Below, piece by piece: positions 7,560-14,691 of a stretch of 15,834 nt of DNA. The notes beneath the pieces were generated by a model. The model saw only the letters and a list, made by a program, of their open reading frames with translations, was not told the origin of the DNA and made no database searches. Each line of letters starts with the position of its first letter. The first letter of the stretch is position 1. The translations under genes and the position numbers were made by a program. Origin of the DNA: an uncultured Pirellulaceae bacterium (GTDB taxonomy: Bacteria > Planctomycetota > Planctomycetia > Pirellulales > Pirellulaceae). The stretch is from NCBI GenBank assembly GCA_947258905.1, contig CAMYKF010000361.1, positions 1 through 15,834 of the forward strand, written 5' to 3'.

Positions 7560-9488
7560 ATGCCCGAGTCGATTGAATGCCGGAAGTGTGGTTCGAAGAA
7601 GAAAACCTCCGATCTGACTGACGGTTTGTGTGGCAACTGCCACGTGGCTGAATCGGCTACGGTATCTCCCCAAGCGACTCCGGCCCTGCACGGGGAAGCG
7701 ACCATCGCCCCCAGGTCCGGGCCGGGGAATCACATCTCCGGTTCCGCGACCAACGACTTCGGTGATTATGAACTTCTGCACGAAGTTGCCCGTGGCGGGA
7801 TGGGAGTGGTTTACAAGGCCCGACACAAGACGCTCAATCGCATTACTGCGGTGAAGATGATTATTGGCGGCCGGTTTTCATCCGAAGAGGAACTACAGCG
7901 GTTTCATGTCGAAGCCGCAGCGGCCGCCCAACTCGACCATCCCGGGATTGTTCCGATTTACGAGATTGGCGAGCACGCAGGCCAGGCGTTCTTCGCCATG
8001 AAATTCATCGAAGGTGGTTCACTCGCCCAAAAGCTGGATCATTTTCGCGAGGATCCGCGTCGTGCTGCCGACTTGATGGCCAAAGTGTCACGGGCCGTTC
8101 ATCATGCTCACCAGCGCGGGATCCTGCATCGCGACCTCAAACCCGCCAACGTGCTGATCGATGAAGACATGCAGCCGTTGGTTACGGATTTGGGGTTGGC
8201 CAAAAGCACTGCTGGCGACAGCAACTTGACCAACACCGGCGCCGTGCTCGGCACACCCAGCTACATGCCACCCGAACAAGCAGCCGGACAACACAACGTC
8301 ACCACGGCTGCGGATGTTTATGCACTGGGTGCGATCATGTACGAACTGTTGACCGGAGTGCCACCTCACAAGGCCGACACGGCTGTTGAAACCGTGATGA
8401 GTGTGCTGAACGACACACCGGCGGAGCCGCGCAAGGTTGACAAGTCGGTCGACTACGAGCTGGAATTGATCTGTCTCAAGTGCCTGGAACGCGATCCGGC
8501 CGACCGGTACAACTCGGCAGGGGACCTGGCTGAGGACCTTGAGCATTGGCTGGCAGGCGACGCGATCAGTGTCAAACCGCCTTCCTTCTGGTTTCAGTTA
8601 TCACTGTGGTTGCGAACGAATCGTCGCGTTGTCTACTTCGCCTCTGCAATTTTGATTGGACTGCTGTTTGCCCTGCCGGTGATTCTGGCTTTCGTTCAAG
8701 GCAGCTCAAAAGACAACCTCTACGATTACTTTCCTGACGACCCAAAACCCTGGTTCGCGTCGATTCCAATCCCCGATTGGGTGACGCAAGCGGCTTTCTT
8801 CTTGTTGCTGGTTGTGGTTTGGCCGTCATTGGGGTTGTGGAACGCTCTGGTAGCGAAACCGAAATCCAAGCGAGAGGCAGTCGGTGCCGGAGTGTTAACT
8901 TCACTGCTGTGTCTGGTAATCGTGATCGGGCTGTTAGGGTGGCTGGGCATTATTGCTCAAAGCAACAACTACTCACGTCCCAAAATTCAAGCGCTTGCCG
9001 AGGCCCTGTGGTTGCCTGATGGCGTCACACAAGAGGAAGCCCTCGAGAAGGCGCTGGCGTTGTACAAGAACCTCAAGGATATTCCCGAAAACGAAAGGGC
9101 AAATGCGTTGACCGCGCGAATTATTGCGGACCAAATCGCCAAAGGACCGCTGTCTTTACTCGCCATGGGCGTGATTTGCCTGGTGTTTACCATTCCCGTC
9201 GTTTACGGAACCGTGATTGGGACGATCCTGCTGAAGCGAGGAAATCGCTTTTGGCTGGTGTTGATACGTTATGGGGCAGGCTGGCTCGCATTAACCATGG
9301 TTTTGGTGTTCGTTGCCGTGCTGGTCTTCGATGGAAACGTCAATTCAAGACCGGCACGAGATACGACGGTTCAAGTTCTGTTGTATGCGTTGGTCGCTGC
9401 CACCATTTGCTTCCTGGTACTGCGCCGCTGGCGCAAGCGTAATCAGGAGGCAGGTGGCAGTCAGCAGGAGGCAGGGGGAGTTGATTGA
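7560..9488 (+). CDS. membrane Ser/Thr protein kinase with N-terminal zinc ribbon and six C-terminal helices
   Basis: A 642-residue protein. It opens with a CxxC-x13-CxxC zinc ribbon (C7, C10, C24, C27). A Hanks-type kinase domain (about 70-340) follows: glycine loop R-GGMG (79-82), VK lysine at K99 in AVKMI, HRDLKPAN from H190, and DLG at 210-212 in place of DFG (Asp retained, Leu for Phe, a tolerated variant). MPPEQ replaces APE. The nucleotide and metal ligands are present, so it is predicted active on Ser/Thr. Six hydrophobic segments follow at about 358-378, 409-430, 443-467, 531-558, 563-592 and 604-626, with a predicted non-membrane segment (about 468-528) between the third and fourth. 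There is no WD40 or TPR sensor, so the multi-helix domain may sense or anchor. The C-terminus has a small duplication (QEAGG twice). The ATG overlaps a TGA (TGAATG); the ribosome site is weak. DUF1559 follows on the same strand after a hairpin. Confidence 0.92.
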   Translation: MPESIECRKCGSKKKTSDLTDGLCGNCHVAESATVSPQATPALHGEATIAPRSGPGNHISGSATNDFGDYELLHEVARGGMGVVYKARHKTLNRITAVKMIIGGRFSSEEELQRFHVEAAAAAQLDHPGIVPIYEIGEHAGQAFFAMKFIEGGSLAQKLDHFREDPRRAADLMAKVSRAVHHAHQRGILHRDLKPANVLIDEDMQPLVTDLGLAKSTAGDSNLTNTGAVLGTPSYMPPEQAAGQHNVTTAADVYALGAIMYELLTGVPPHKADTAVETVMSVLNDTPAEPRKVDKSVDYELELICLKCLERDPADRYNSAGDLAEDLEHWLAGDAISVKPPSFWFQLSLWLRTNRRVVYFASAILIGLLFALPVILAFVQGSSKDNLYDYFPDDPKPWFASIPIPDWVTQAAFFLLLVVVWPSLGLWNALVAKPKSKREAVGAGVLTSLLCLVIVIGLLGWLGIIAQSNNYSRPKIQALAEALWLPDGVTQEEALEKALALYKNLKDIPENERANALTARIIADQIAKGPLSLLAMGVICLVFTIPVVYGTVIGTILLKRGNRFWLVLIRYGAGWLALTMVLVFVAVLVFDGNVNSRPARDTTVQVLLYALVAATICFLVLRRWRKRNQEAGGSQQEAGGVD

Positions 9489-9499
9489 TCATTCGCGCG

Positions 9500-9573
9500 A
9501 GCCCGCAGCGCCAGCGTGTGGTTGTGGAGAAAGTGGGGAAAGCAAAAAAAAACACTCGCTGGCGCTGCGGGCT
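9500..9573. terminator. 17-bp inverted repeat downstream of kinase, terminator or dispersed repeat
   Basis: AGCCCGCAGCGCCAGCG (9500-9516) is perfectly complementary to CGCTGGCGCTGCGGGCT (9557-9573), with a 40-base loop containing a run of nine A. The right arm is followed by GTTATTTG, not a strong T-run. Position after the kinase stop fits a transcription terminator or mRNA-stabilising fold. The long loop and G+C-rich arms also fit a dispersed palindromic repeat. Confidence 0.6.
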
Positions 9574-9647
9574 GTTATTTGTCACCCACACGACATCAAC
9601 CTAAAATCAAGTGGTGTCACCGGTGAAGAGAGCGCGCTATGCCGGAA

Positions 9648-9677
9648 TAGAATCAGGCTCGAGTTCTTGTAGGGGGA
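9648..9677 (+). promoter_or_regulatory. candidate -10 box and ribosome-binding site of the DUF1559 gene
   Basis: TAGAAT at 9648-9653 is a possible -10 box; no convincing -35 is seen. AGGGGGA at 9671-9677 is a strong Shine-Dalgarno six bases before ATG 9684. This decides that start over the in-frame TTG at 9678, which is too close to the site. Confidence 0.45.
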
Positions 9678-9683
9678 TTGTTC

Positions 9684-10829
9684 ATGTCTATTCGAATGAA
9701 GGCGTTCGCGCTGATTGATTTGCTGATCGTGCTGGCCATCATCGGCATCCTGACGGCTTTGCTGTTGCCTGCCGTGCAGCAGGTTCGCGAAACGGCGCGG
9801 GAGACGGACTGTGCCGACCGCCTGCGCAAGTGCGTGCTGGCTATTCACAGTTTCCACGATACGAACAAGCGGTTACCGCCGGCCGCTCTGTACAGCAACA
9901 TGGTGATGACCGACGCCAACGAGCTGAAAAGAGCGCACCAATTGACTTCGGCACTGGCACTGTGCATGCCCTACCTGGACCTGAATCAGCTGTACAACCT
10001 GCAACCGCAAATTGTCTACGATGTGAACAGCGACCTGACAGACTACGTGGATTGGAGGGGCAACCAGTACTATCCGGAAGCGTTGTCGTGGGAAAACGCC
10101 AACACCGTTTTGAATACGCGGGTAACGAATTTTGAGTGCCCGTCGGACAACATCAACGAAATCGATTTTATCGACGCATCGGCCGGATACGACGCATCGC
10201 TGGTGGGCTACGCTCCGGTCTGGGATGGTGCCAGCAACGACGACAGCGACTGGACTGGCTTCACGGAAAATCTGGGTGAACATGATCTTCGCATCTACCG
10301 AACCAACTACATCTCCTGCATCGGGGCACACGGCCACACTATCGGTCCCGAGCGAATGCGCTGGAAAGGCTGTATGGCTCCCCGCTGGAAAGTAACCCTT
10401 GAGACCATCGCCGACGGTAGCAGCCGCACCATCATGATGGGCGAAAACGTCGGTGGAATCTTCAATAACGAGCGTGGGCGTGATCTGGATGACGATGACG
10501 TCACCCGTGTCGAAGTTGGCTGGGCCTGGTCATGGGCTTGCGGAGGCCTCGGTCAGATACGCGGTAATATTCCCTACGACAACGCTCGTCTGGTCGATCC
10601 GATTCAGGGTTACGAGCCGGGAACGGTGGATGAAGTGTTCCAACAAACCATCCCCATGCTTGGCAACTCGATGCATTCCCCCACGCGTGGATTTGGCGCC
10701 ATGCATCCGGCGGGCGTCAATGTGGGACTGGCCGATGGTTCGGTTCACATCCTGAATCGATCGATCCACTGGACCATTCTTTACCAATTGGCAGGTGCCG
10801 CCGATGGCGGCGTCCCATATGGATTCTGA
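9684..10829 (+). CDS. DUF1559 domain protein with type IV pilin-like N-terminus
   Basis: A 381-residue protein starting MSIRMKAFALIDLLIVLAII, the prepilin-type N-terminal methylation segment: short basic leader, then a 20-residue hydrophobic helix ending in LLLPAVQQVRETAR. The DUF1559 signature H-x9-DG is at H341-G352 (HPAGVNVGLADG). This family (also SBP_bac_10) is greatly expanded in Planctomycetota; members are thought to be pseudopilin-like envelope proteins, without an established biochemical role. Two key positions differ from consensus: Ala7 replaces the usual Gly before the cleavage site, and Asp12 replaces the near-invariant Glu at +5 of the mature protein, so processing may be altered. 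Length is typical. The RAYT remnant begins two bases past the stop. Confidence 0.92.
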   Translation: MSIRMKAFALIDLLIVLAIIGILTALLLPAVQQVRETARETDCADRLRKCVLAIHSFHDTNKRLPPAALYSNMVMTDANELKRAHQLTSALALCMPYLDLNQLYNLQPQIVYDVNSDLTDYVDWRGNQYYPEALSWENANTVLNTRVTNFECPSDNINEIDFIDASAGYDASLVGYAPVWDGASNDDSDWTGFTENLGEHDLRIYRTNYISCIGAHGHTIGPERMRWKGCMAPRWKVTLETIADGSSRTIMMGENVGGIFNNERGRDLDDDDVTRVEVGWAWSWACGGLGQIRGNIPYDNARLVDPIQGYEPGTVDEVFQQTIPMLGNSMHSPTRGFGAMHPAGVNVGLADGSVHILNRSIHWTILYQLAGAADGGVPYGF

Positions 10830-10830
10830 C

Positions 10831-11088
10831 AGAGGAAATAAGGGGTCAGAGCCGATCAAGAAGCCACGGCAGTGGCGAGCATACGTCAACAAGCCCCAGT
10901 CGAAAGCGGAAGTCGAGGCAATTCGGCACAGATTGCAAAAGGGAACACCGTTCGGCGGCAAACGCCGGGTCACCCAGGTTGCCGTCTGCCTGAAGCTGCA
11001 GCACACCCTTCGTCCGCGCAGGCGCGCCCGAAAATCGGCAAAATGAGTCTCGCCCCGGAAACTGATCTGCGTCCCCTTTCCTCATCTA
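10831..11088 (+). mobile_element. decayed RAYT element, both ends visible
   Basis: The left end reads AGAGGAAATAAGGGGTCAGA (10831-10850). The right end carries TCTGCGTCCCCTTTCCTC (11066-11083), approximately its reverse complement (GAGGAAA, GGGG and CAGA in register, with small gaps). Between them lies the C-terminal coding remnant of a Y1 REP-associated tyrosine transposase. GGGGTCAG-type ends are, from general knowledge, typical of such elements. About 260 bases remain, so most of the gene is deleted while the ends persist. The insertion lies two bases after the DUF1559 stop. Confidence 0.6.
10858..11046 (+). pseudogene. RAYT (Y1 transposase) C-terminal remnant
   Basis: The frame gives QWRAYVNKPQSKAEVEAIRH, then RLQKGTPFG and LQHTLRPRRRARK. 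This follows the C-terminal pattern of REP-associated transposases (W-x-x-Y-V-N-x-P-Q, then R-G-x-P-F-G, then L-x-x-T-L-R-P-R-G-R-P-x-K). The HUH motif and catalytic tyrosine lie in the missing N-terminal part and no start codon belongs to it, so it cannot be a functional transposase. The tryptophan usually found shortly after PFG is also gone. Confidence 0.65.
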
Positions 11089-11377
11089 TTTGAGCTTTAT
11101 CGCTCTTTATCCGAGCGACTTAGCGCGTATTCCTTCCGGTACCAACCACCTTTTCTTGTGAACTAACCCCGACTTGTGGCCCTTTTGGGAATTTTCGTCA
11201 AACCCTGCCAGTGCTCAACGCCAGTGGTGCGAAATCTGCTCCGCTCAAACGTCAACACAAATCAAGGTGCGAACGACGTACTTGCGGATTGCCCAGGGCG
11301 GCTTGTACCCGAAAATGCGACCGCTGACATGATGCCACCTCGTCAGCCTTTGAAGATTCTCGATTGGGAGATCCACA
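11089..11377. other. gene-free spacer upstream of the small-gene pair
   Basis: I see no convincing gene in it. A 6-bp stem (TCGCTC 11100-11105, GAGCGA 11113-11118) is the only clear fold. The promoter of the downstream pair presumably lies here, but no convincing -35/-10 pair is visible. A GTG-started frame at 11176-11391 overlaps the next gene's start and has no ribosome site. Confidence 0.5.
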
Positions 11378-11692
11378 ATGCCAAAATATAAGGTGTGCAC
11401 TCATTACGGCCTGGAACCGGGTGCGACAAAGTCGGCAGGTTGGCTAAACCTCAGCGACGTTCACGAACGGGCCTACTACATTGAGGCGGTTCCATTCGTT
11501 ACGGGTGCCCCGAGTCAATGGAGTACGTGGGGTGAATATCACGTCGAGGTGACCAGAGTTTGGCGCAGGCTCAGGGTCGTCACAAAACCCGACACCGACT
11601 ATCCTGAGTCGATGAGCAGGAACGATATCTTTTGGACGGTAAAAAACATCGGCGACCGGGATGTGAACTACAAAGTGTATGTAGCCTGGTAG
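11378..11692 (+). CDS. hypothetical protein, 104 residues, aromatic-rich, first of a two-gene operon
   Basis: The ATG is preceded by GGGAG (11366-11370) seven bases away, a good ribosome site. The product has no signal peptide or membrane helix. It is rich in Trp and Tyr and predicted mostly beta: WSTWGEYHVEVTRVWRRLRV, and a C-terminal segment NDIFWTVKNIGDRDVNYKVY ending in VAW. The last part looks like a strand-turn-strand edge of a beta-sandwich, of the kind seen in small carbohydrate- or protein-binding domains, but I do not recognise a family and assign no function. The second gene starts 21 bases after the stop, so both are likely on one message. Confidence 0.65.
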   Translation: MPKYKVCTHYGLEPGATKSAGWLNLSDVHERAYYIEAVPFVTGAPSQWSTWGEYHVEVTRVWRRLRVVTKPDTDYPESMSRNDIFWTVKNIGDRDVNYKVYVAW

Positions 11693-11713
11693 CAAGTCTA
11701 TAAAGGTTGAACC

Positions 11714-11974
11714 ATGAAAGTGTTCATTCAATACGGAAAAAATGGCGAGGTGGAATCAGTTGTGGTTCCGGAGACAGGCCTGGAAGGCGAATACGCAAAC
11801 GTCAATGAGGAGGGGGAGGCCTCTCTGACTGAAGTTGACTTGCCTGATGTGACGCCCGAGATGTCCGATCATCAGCTTAGTCAGGTCGTCCTTAAGATCA
11901 TGAACGAATTCGAATTCAACGAGCAGACGAAAGAACTGGTGAAACGTACGGATCCGGAAACCCCGCCGCAATAA
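11714..11974 (+). CDS. hypothetical acidic protein, 86 residues, second of a two-gene operon
   Basis: The start ATG follows AAAGG (11702-11706) seven bases away. The sequence begins MKVFIQYGKNGEVESVVVPE, a likely beta-hairpin, and then becomes strongly acidic: about 19 Asp/Glu against 6 Lys/Arg. A helix-like region near the C-terminus (SDHQLSQVVLKIMNEFEFNE) is followed by a Pro-rich tail. It has no signal peptide or membrane segment. It lies 21 bases after the 104-residue gene and ends at an inverted repeat that could terminate the operon. No family recognised; the acidic second protein could be a binding partner of the first, which is speculation. Confidence 0.65.
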   Translation: MKVFIQYGKNGEVESVVVPETGLEGEYANVNEEGEASLTEVDLPDVTPEMSDHQLSQVVLKIMNEFEFNEQTKELVKRTDPETPPQ

Positions 11975-12057
11975 GGACGCGGCTGGTGCGCTTTCCCCCG
12001 CTAACGCTTCGGGTTCTGACTGACTTGGATCCCCGACGTTTCTACAGAGCTGCGTCC
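11975..12057. repeat. inverted repeat with CCCGCTAACGCTTCGGG core between convergent genes
   Basis: GGACGCGGCT (11975-11984) pairs with AGCTGCGTCC (12048-12057) at 9 of 10 positions. Inside lies CCCGCTAACGCTTCGGG (11997-12013), a G+C-rich partial palindrome of a type I associate with dispersed planctomycete spacers. It begins right after the acidic gene's stop and ends eight bases before the stop of the convergent 30-residue frame, so it may act as a bidirectional terminator. Confidence 0.45.
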
Positions 12058-12064
12058 GGTGTAC

Positions 12065-12157
12065 CTATTCCTCCTTCAACGTGAGGTAGGCCAGGAAGCC
12101 GAAAACGATGAGGCCGATGAGCAAAACTATGGCGATGAGGGAATAGGCAATGTTCAT
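12065..12157 (-). CDS. possible 30-residue single-pass membrane peptide
   Basis: From the ATG at 12157 the minus strand encodes MNIAYSLIAIVLLIGLIVFG, then FLAYLTLKEE and a stop. It is one ideal membrane helix with a short charged C-terminal tail, like many small bacterial membrane regulators or small subunits of larger complexes. The ribosome site is weak (GGA about 11 bases upstream). The frame is open further up to 12262, but the extra residues are not protein-like. Clean helix and compact tail favour a real gene; no function can be assigned. Confidence 0.45.
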   Translation of the reverse strand: MNIAYSLIAIVLLIGLIVFGFLAYLTLKEE

Positions 12158-12431
12158 GCTGTGGTGTCCGGATTGAGGGTGGATTCTTGCAAGGGATGGG
12201 GAAATCAACGCACTAAGCAAAGCGTGTGCCGCTGGCCCGAATCGCTGTCTGGCCCTGATCAAACTCCCAAAGATGAGACGGATACGCTCAGTCGGGCGCC
12301 GCTTTTAGCGCATCGTGAATCTCGCTCCGTCTTTTGTCCGAACACATCCTGCGTCTATTTTGCTGAATCAGGCCCATGCACTGACTCGATTTCTTTGGTC
12401 TGAGACGGTGGCGGGGTGCTGTGCTTACACG
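12158..12431. other. spacer between the small membrane frame and the methyltransferase stop
   Basis: No gene, strong hairpin or repeat seen. It lies between the end of the decarboxylase-methyltransferase unit and the start of the 30-residue frame, so it should contain a terminator for the first and a promoter for the second, but neither is evident. Confidence 0.4.
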
Positions 12432-13172
12432 TCATTGAGATGGATTGGAAAATGTTCGCCGAAAATTCTCAAATGAGGCCCGCGTGGGAAACAGGCGGGG
12501 AACGCTGGCTCGATATTGCCGGTAGGCATCACCAAATCGAACCAGAAGTTCATGCTCTTCAAACAGGGCAATCAAATACAGCCCCGGTATCATCAGCAGC
12601 GTCAGAATGTATATCCCTAAATAATTGATAATTGACGAGATGCCAGTCATGCCAACAATGATGGTCAAATAGCGTGGATGGCGTACCAACTGGTAGATCC
12701 CCTGGCTGATCAATTGCTCGCTCGACTGCTCGTTCTTGAGCTCGGGCACTCCCACCAGGGTACGAAGCTTGAGCAACTTTCTGCACTGAACCTCCATCAG
12801 GGCCGAGACCCCGTAAATCAGAAACCCCACAACAATCAGGCACCAATACGTACCCAGGTCCTGGCCCATCAGTTGATGTCGCAAGAAAAACATCGCGACG
12901 CCAATCAGGATCATCATCCCAAAGCCGGTTGTGTAGGCCGCCACCATGCCGACACGACGCCAAAAATCAATAAACGGATGGATAATCCACCAAAACACAA
13001 CAGCGCCGGGAAACGAAACGAGGCAGATCACCGCCAAAACGTATCTGACGGTGTCCGGATACTGGCCAAAGCCATAAATGGCGGCCGGGATGAGCACGAC
13101 CAACCAGATAATCACTGCTACCAGGCGAATCTTCTCGACACTGGCCCGGCGATCGATAGGTGGTTCAGTCAA
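12432..13172 (-). CDS. isoprenylcysteine/phospholipid methyltransferase-like membrane protein
   Basis: A 246-residue integral membrane protein. Hydrophobic segments lie at about 16-35, 42-64, 74-97, 109-128 and a long hairpin at about 168-204. The C-terminal part carries the ICMT/PEMT signature: GIYQLVRHPRYL (158-169), then FEEHELLVRFGDAYRQYRAS (204-223) and VPRLFP, the usual G-x-Y-x-x-x-R-H-P-x-Y and E-E-x-x-L-x-x-x-F-G-x-x-Y-x-x-Y pattern that forms the S-adenosylmethionine pocket in this superfamily. Relatives methylate lipids, prenylcysteines or small molecules; the substrate is not known here. The start is TTG at 13172, supported by AGGAA eight bases upstream; an ATG slightly upstream is in another frame and closes at once. 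It begins 42 bases after the decarboxylase stop, so the two are probably co-transcribed. Confidence 0.85.
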   Translation of the reverse strand: MTEPPIDRRASVEKIRLVAVIIWLVVLIPAAIYGFGQYPDTVRYVLAVICLVSFPGAVVFWWIIHPFIDFWRRVGMVAAYTTGFGMMILIGVAMFFLRHQLMGQDLGTYWCLIVVGFLIYGVSALMEVQCRKLLKLRTLVGVPELKNEQSSEQLISQGIYQLVRHPRYLTIIVGMTGISSIINYLGIYILTLLMIPGLYLIALFEEHELLVRFGDAYRQYRASVPRLFPTRASFENFRRTFSNPSQ

Positions 13173-13214
13173 TTCAATCGTTCCTGCATCCGTGGTCGGA
13201 GCATTTGCAACTTG

Positions 13215-14627
13215 CTATCCCGGTTCGCTGGCCAGTTCCCGAATTACCTCAACTGCCAGATCGACGTCCGCTTTGGTCGTCTCGAATTGCCCAATCGTCA
13301 AACGGATCAGGAACTGGCCGTTGTACGTCGTCTGGGTCAGATAAATTCGGCCGTCACGGTTGATCCTTTCGATTAGTTGCCGGGTCAATTCGTTGGCATC
13401 ACAACCAGGCGGCGCGTAACGAAAGGTAAACAGCGAAAACATTGGCGGGGTGACGATCTCGAATCCGTCCAATTCGCCAATTGCAGCCGCCGCCTCGCCG
13501 GCCCATGCCACGTGATTGCGAATCCTCTGTTGCAATCCTTCGAGGCCGTATGCCCGCATCAGGAACCACAATTTCAACGCGCGAAAGCGCCGGCCCAGCG
13601 GGATGCACCATTCCGAATAGTTAACGACGTGGTCCTGTTCCAGCGTCTGCAAGTAGTCCGGCTTGATGGCCAGCGTCCGGATCTGGTGCTGTGGCTCGCG
13701 CAGGAATTGCACCGAACAATCAAAGTTGGCGCCGAGCCACTTGTGCGGATTAAAGACAATACTGTCCGCCCGTTCGATGCCGTTCCAGATGGAACGAAAT
13801 TCCGGACAGATCATTGCCGATCCCGCCCACGCAGCATCCACGTGCGAATACATACCGTGTCGTTGGGCTACTTCAAGTATCTCGTCCAGCCGATCCGAGG
13901 CTCCGATGGATGTTCCACCAATGCATCCGATGACCCCGGCTGGCAACAGGCCAGCCGCCTTGTCGGATTCAATGGCTTCCTCCAGGGATGTGGCGCACAT
14001 CGACCAATTCGCGTCCGTTTTTATCTTGACCAGGTTTTGTTGTCCAATTCCCGCCAACCGGACGGCCTTGTCGATCGATGAATGAGTCTGCTCTGAAGCA
14101 TAGATCCGCAGCACAGGTTGGCCTGCCAGGCCTTGTTCGATTCCTTGCCAACTCAGTGCATGTTCACGCATCGTCAACACTGCAGACAGGGTTGCGGTGG
14201 TTGCCGTGTCCTGAATGACTCCGCCACAGGAAAACACTTCTGGAAGGCCCAGTGCCTGCCGCAACCAGTCAACGACGACCGTTTCCATTTCGGTTGCCGC
14301 CGGCGACGTCTGCCACAACATACATTGCGCCGAAATGGCGTTGGCCAGTTGTTCCGCGAGCATCGAAGCCGCGGCAGCATTGGAACTAAAATACGCAAAA
14401 AATCGCGGGTGTTGCCAATGCGTCATCGCGTCGGGAATCAACTCCACAAAATCATCAAAGATCTGTTGCAGGTCCTCGGGCTGTTGAGGCGGCGAAGTCG
14501 GCAAGCGACTTGCCACATCGCCGGGTTTGACGTTGGGGCGAACCGGTCGATCGCGCAGACTCGCGTGATACTCGGCCGCCCATTCCGCTGCCCTGGCGGA
14601 CCACTCTGGCAGTTCTTCGTACTTCAT
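13215..14627 (-). CDS. PLP-dependent group II amino-acid decarboxylase (aromatic-L-amino-acid decarboxylase type)
   Basis: With the ATG at 14627 the protein has 470 residues, the usual length. Group II motifs appear in order: TSPAATEMETVVVDWL, GGVIQDTATTATLSAVLTMR, YASEQTHSSIDKAVRLAGIG, HVDAAWAG with D264 (pyridine-nitrogen aspartate), NPHKW with K296 (Schiff-base lysine), and the catalytic loop around Y325 (PDYL) before PLGRRFRALKLWF. A Tyr at this loop position is characteristic of decarboxylases, as against the Phe of plant aldehyde synthases. The enzyme should release CO2 from an amino acid, likely aromatic (Phe, Tyr, Trp or Dopa), giving an amine in the cytoplasm; specificity cannot be read. 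The frame is open to 14816, but the extra residues are unlike the family and overlap another gene remnant. No clear ribosome site precedes ATG 14627. First gene of the pair with the methyltransferase. Confidence 0.93.
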   Translation of the reverse strand: MKYEELPEWSARAAEWAAEYHASLRDRPVRPNVKPGDVASRLPTSPPQQPEDLQQIFDDFVELIPDAMTHWQHPRFFAYFSSNAAAASMLAEQLANAISAQCMLWQTSPAATEMETVVVDWLRQALGLPEVFSCGGVIQDTATTATLSAVLTMREHALSWQGIEQGLAGQPVLRIYASEQTHSSIDKAVRLAGIGQQNLVKIKTDANWSMCATSLEEAIESDKAAGLLPAGVIGCIGGTSIGASDRLDEILEVAQRHGMYSHVDAAWAGSAMICPEFRSIWNGIERADSIVFNPHKWLGANFDCSVQFLREPQHQIRTLAIKPDYLQTLEQDHVVNYSEWCIPLGRRFRALKLWFLMRAYGLEGLQQRIRNHVAWAGEAAAAIGELDGFEIVTPPMFSLFTFRYAPPGCDANELTRQLIERINRDGRIYLTQTTYNGQFLIRLTIGQFETTKADVDLAVEVIRELASEPG

Positions 14628-14660
14628 GGCAATGTGATTGAACCAGGAAAACCGGAGGTC

Positions 14661-14689
14661 ACTATCCACGGTTAATCCGATTTGAACAA
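14661..14689 (-). promoter_or_regulatory. weak candidate promoter for the decarboxylase pair
   Basis: On the minus strand TTGTTC (14684-14689) and GATAGT (14661-14666) are 17 bases apart, and the second ends 33 bases before the ATG. Matches to consensus are only 3 of 6 and 4 of 6; spacing and position are the main support. Confidence 0.25.
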
Positions 14690-14691
14690 GG

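Noticed and set aside
11176..11391. GTG-started frame overlapping the start of the 104-residue gene
   Set aside because: No ribosome site, no recognisable motif, and it overlaps a better-supported start.
12678..14081. Long plus-strand frames opposite the methyltransferase and decarboxylase
   Set aside because: They are complements of strongly supported genes; the composition (many His, Arg, Gln) is typical of antisense frames.
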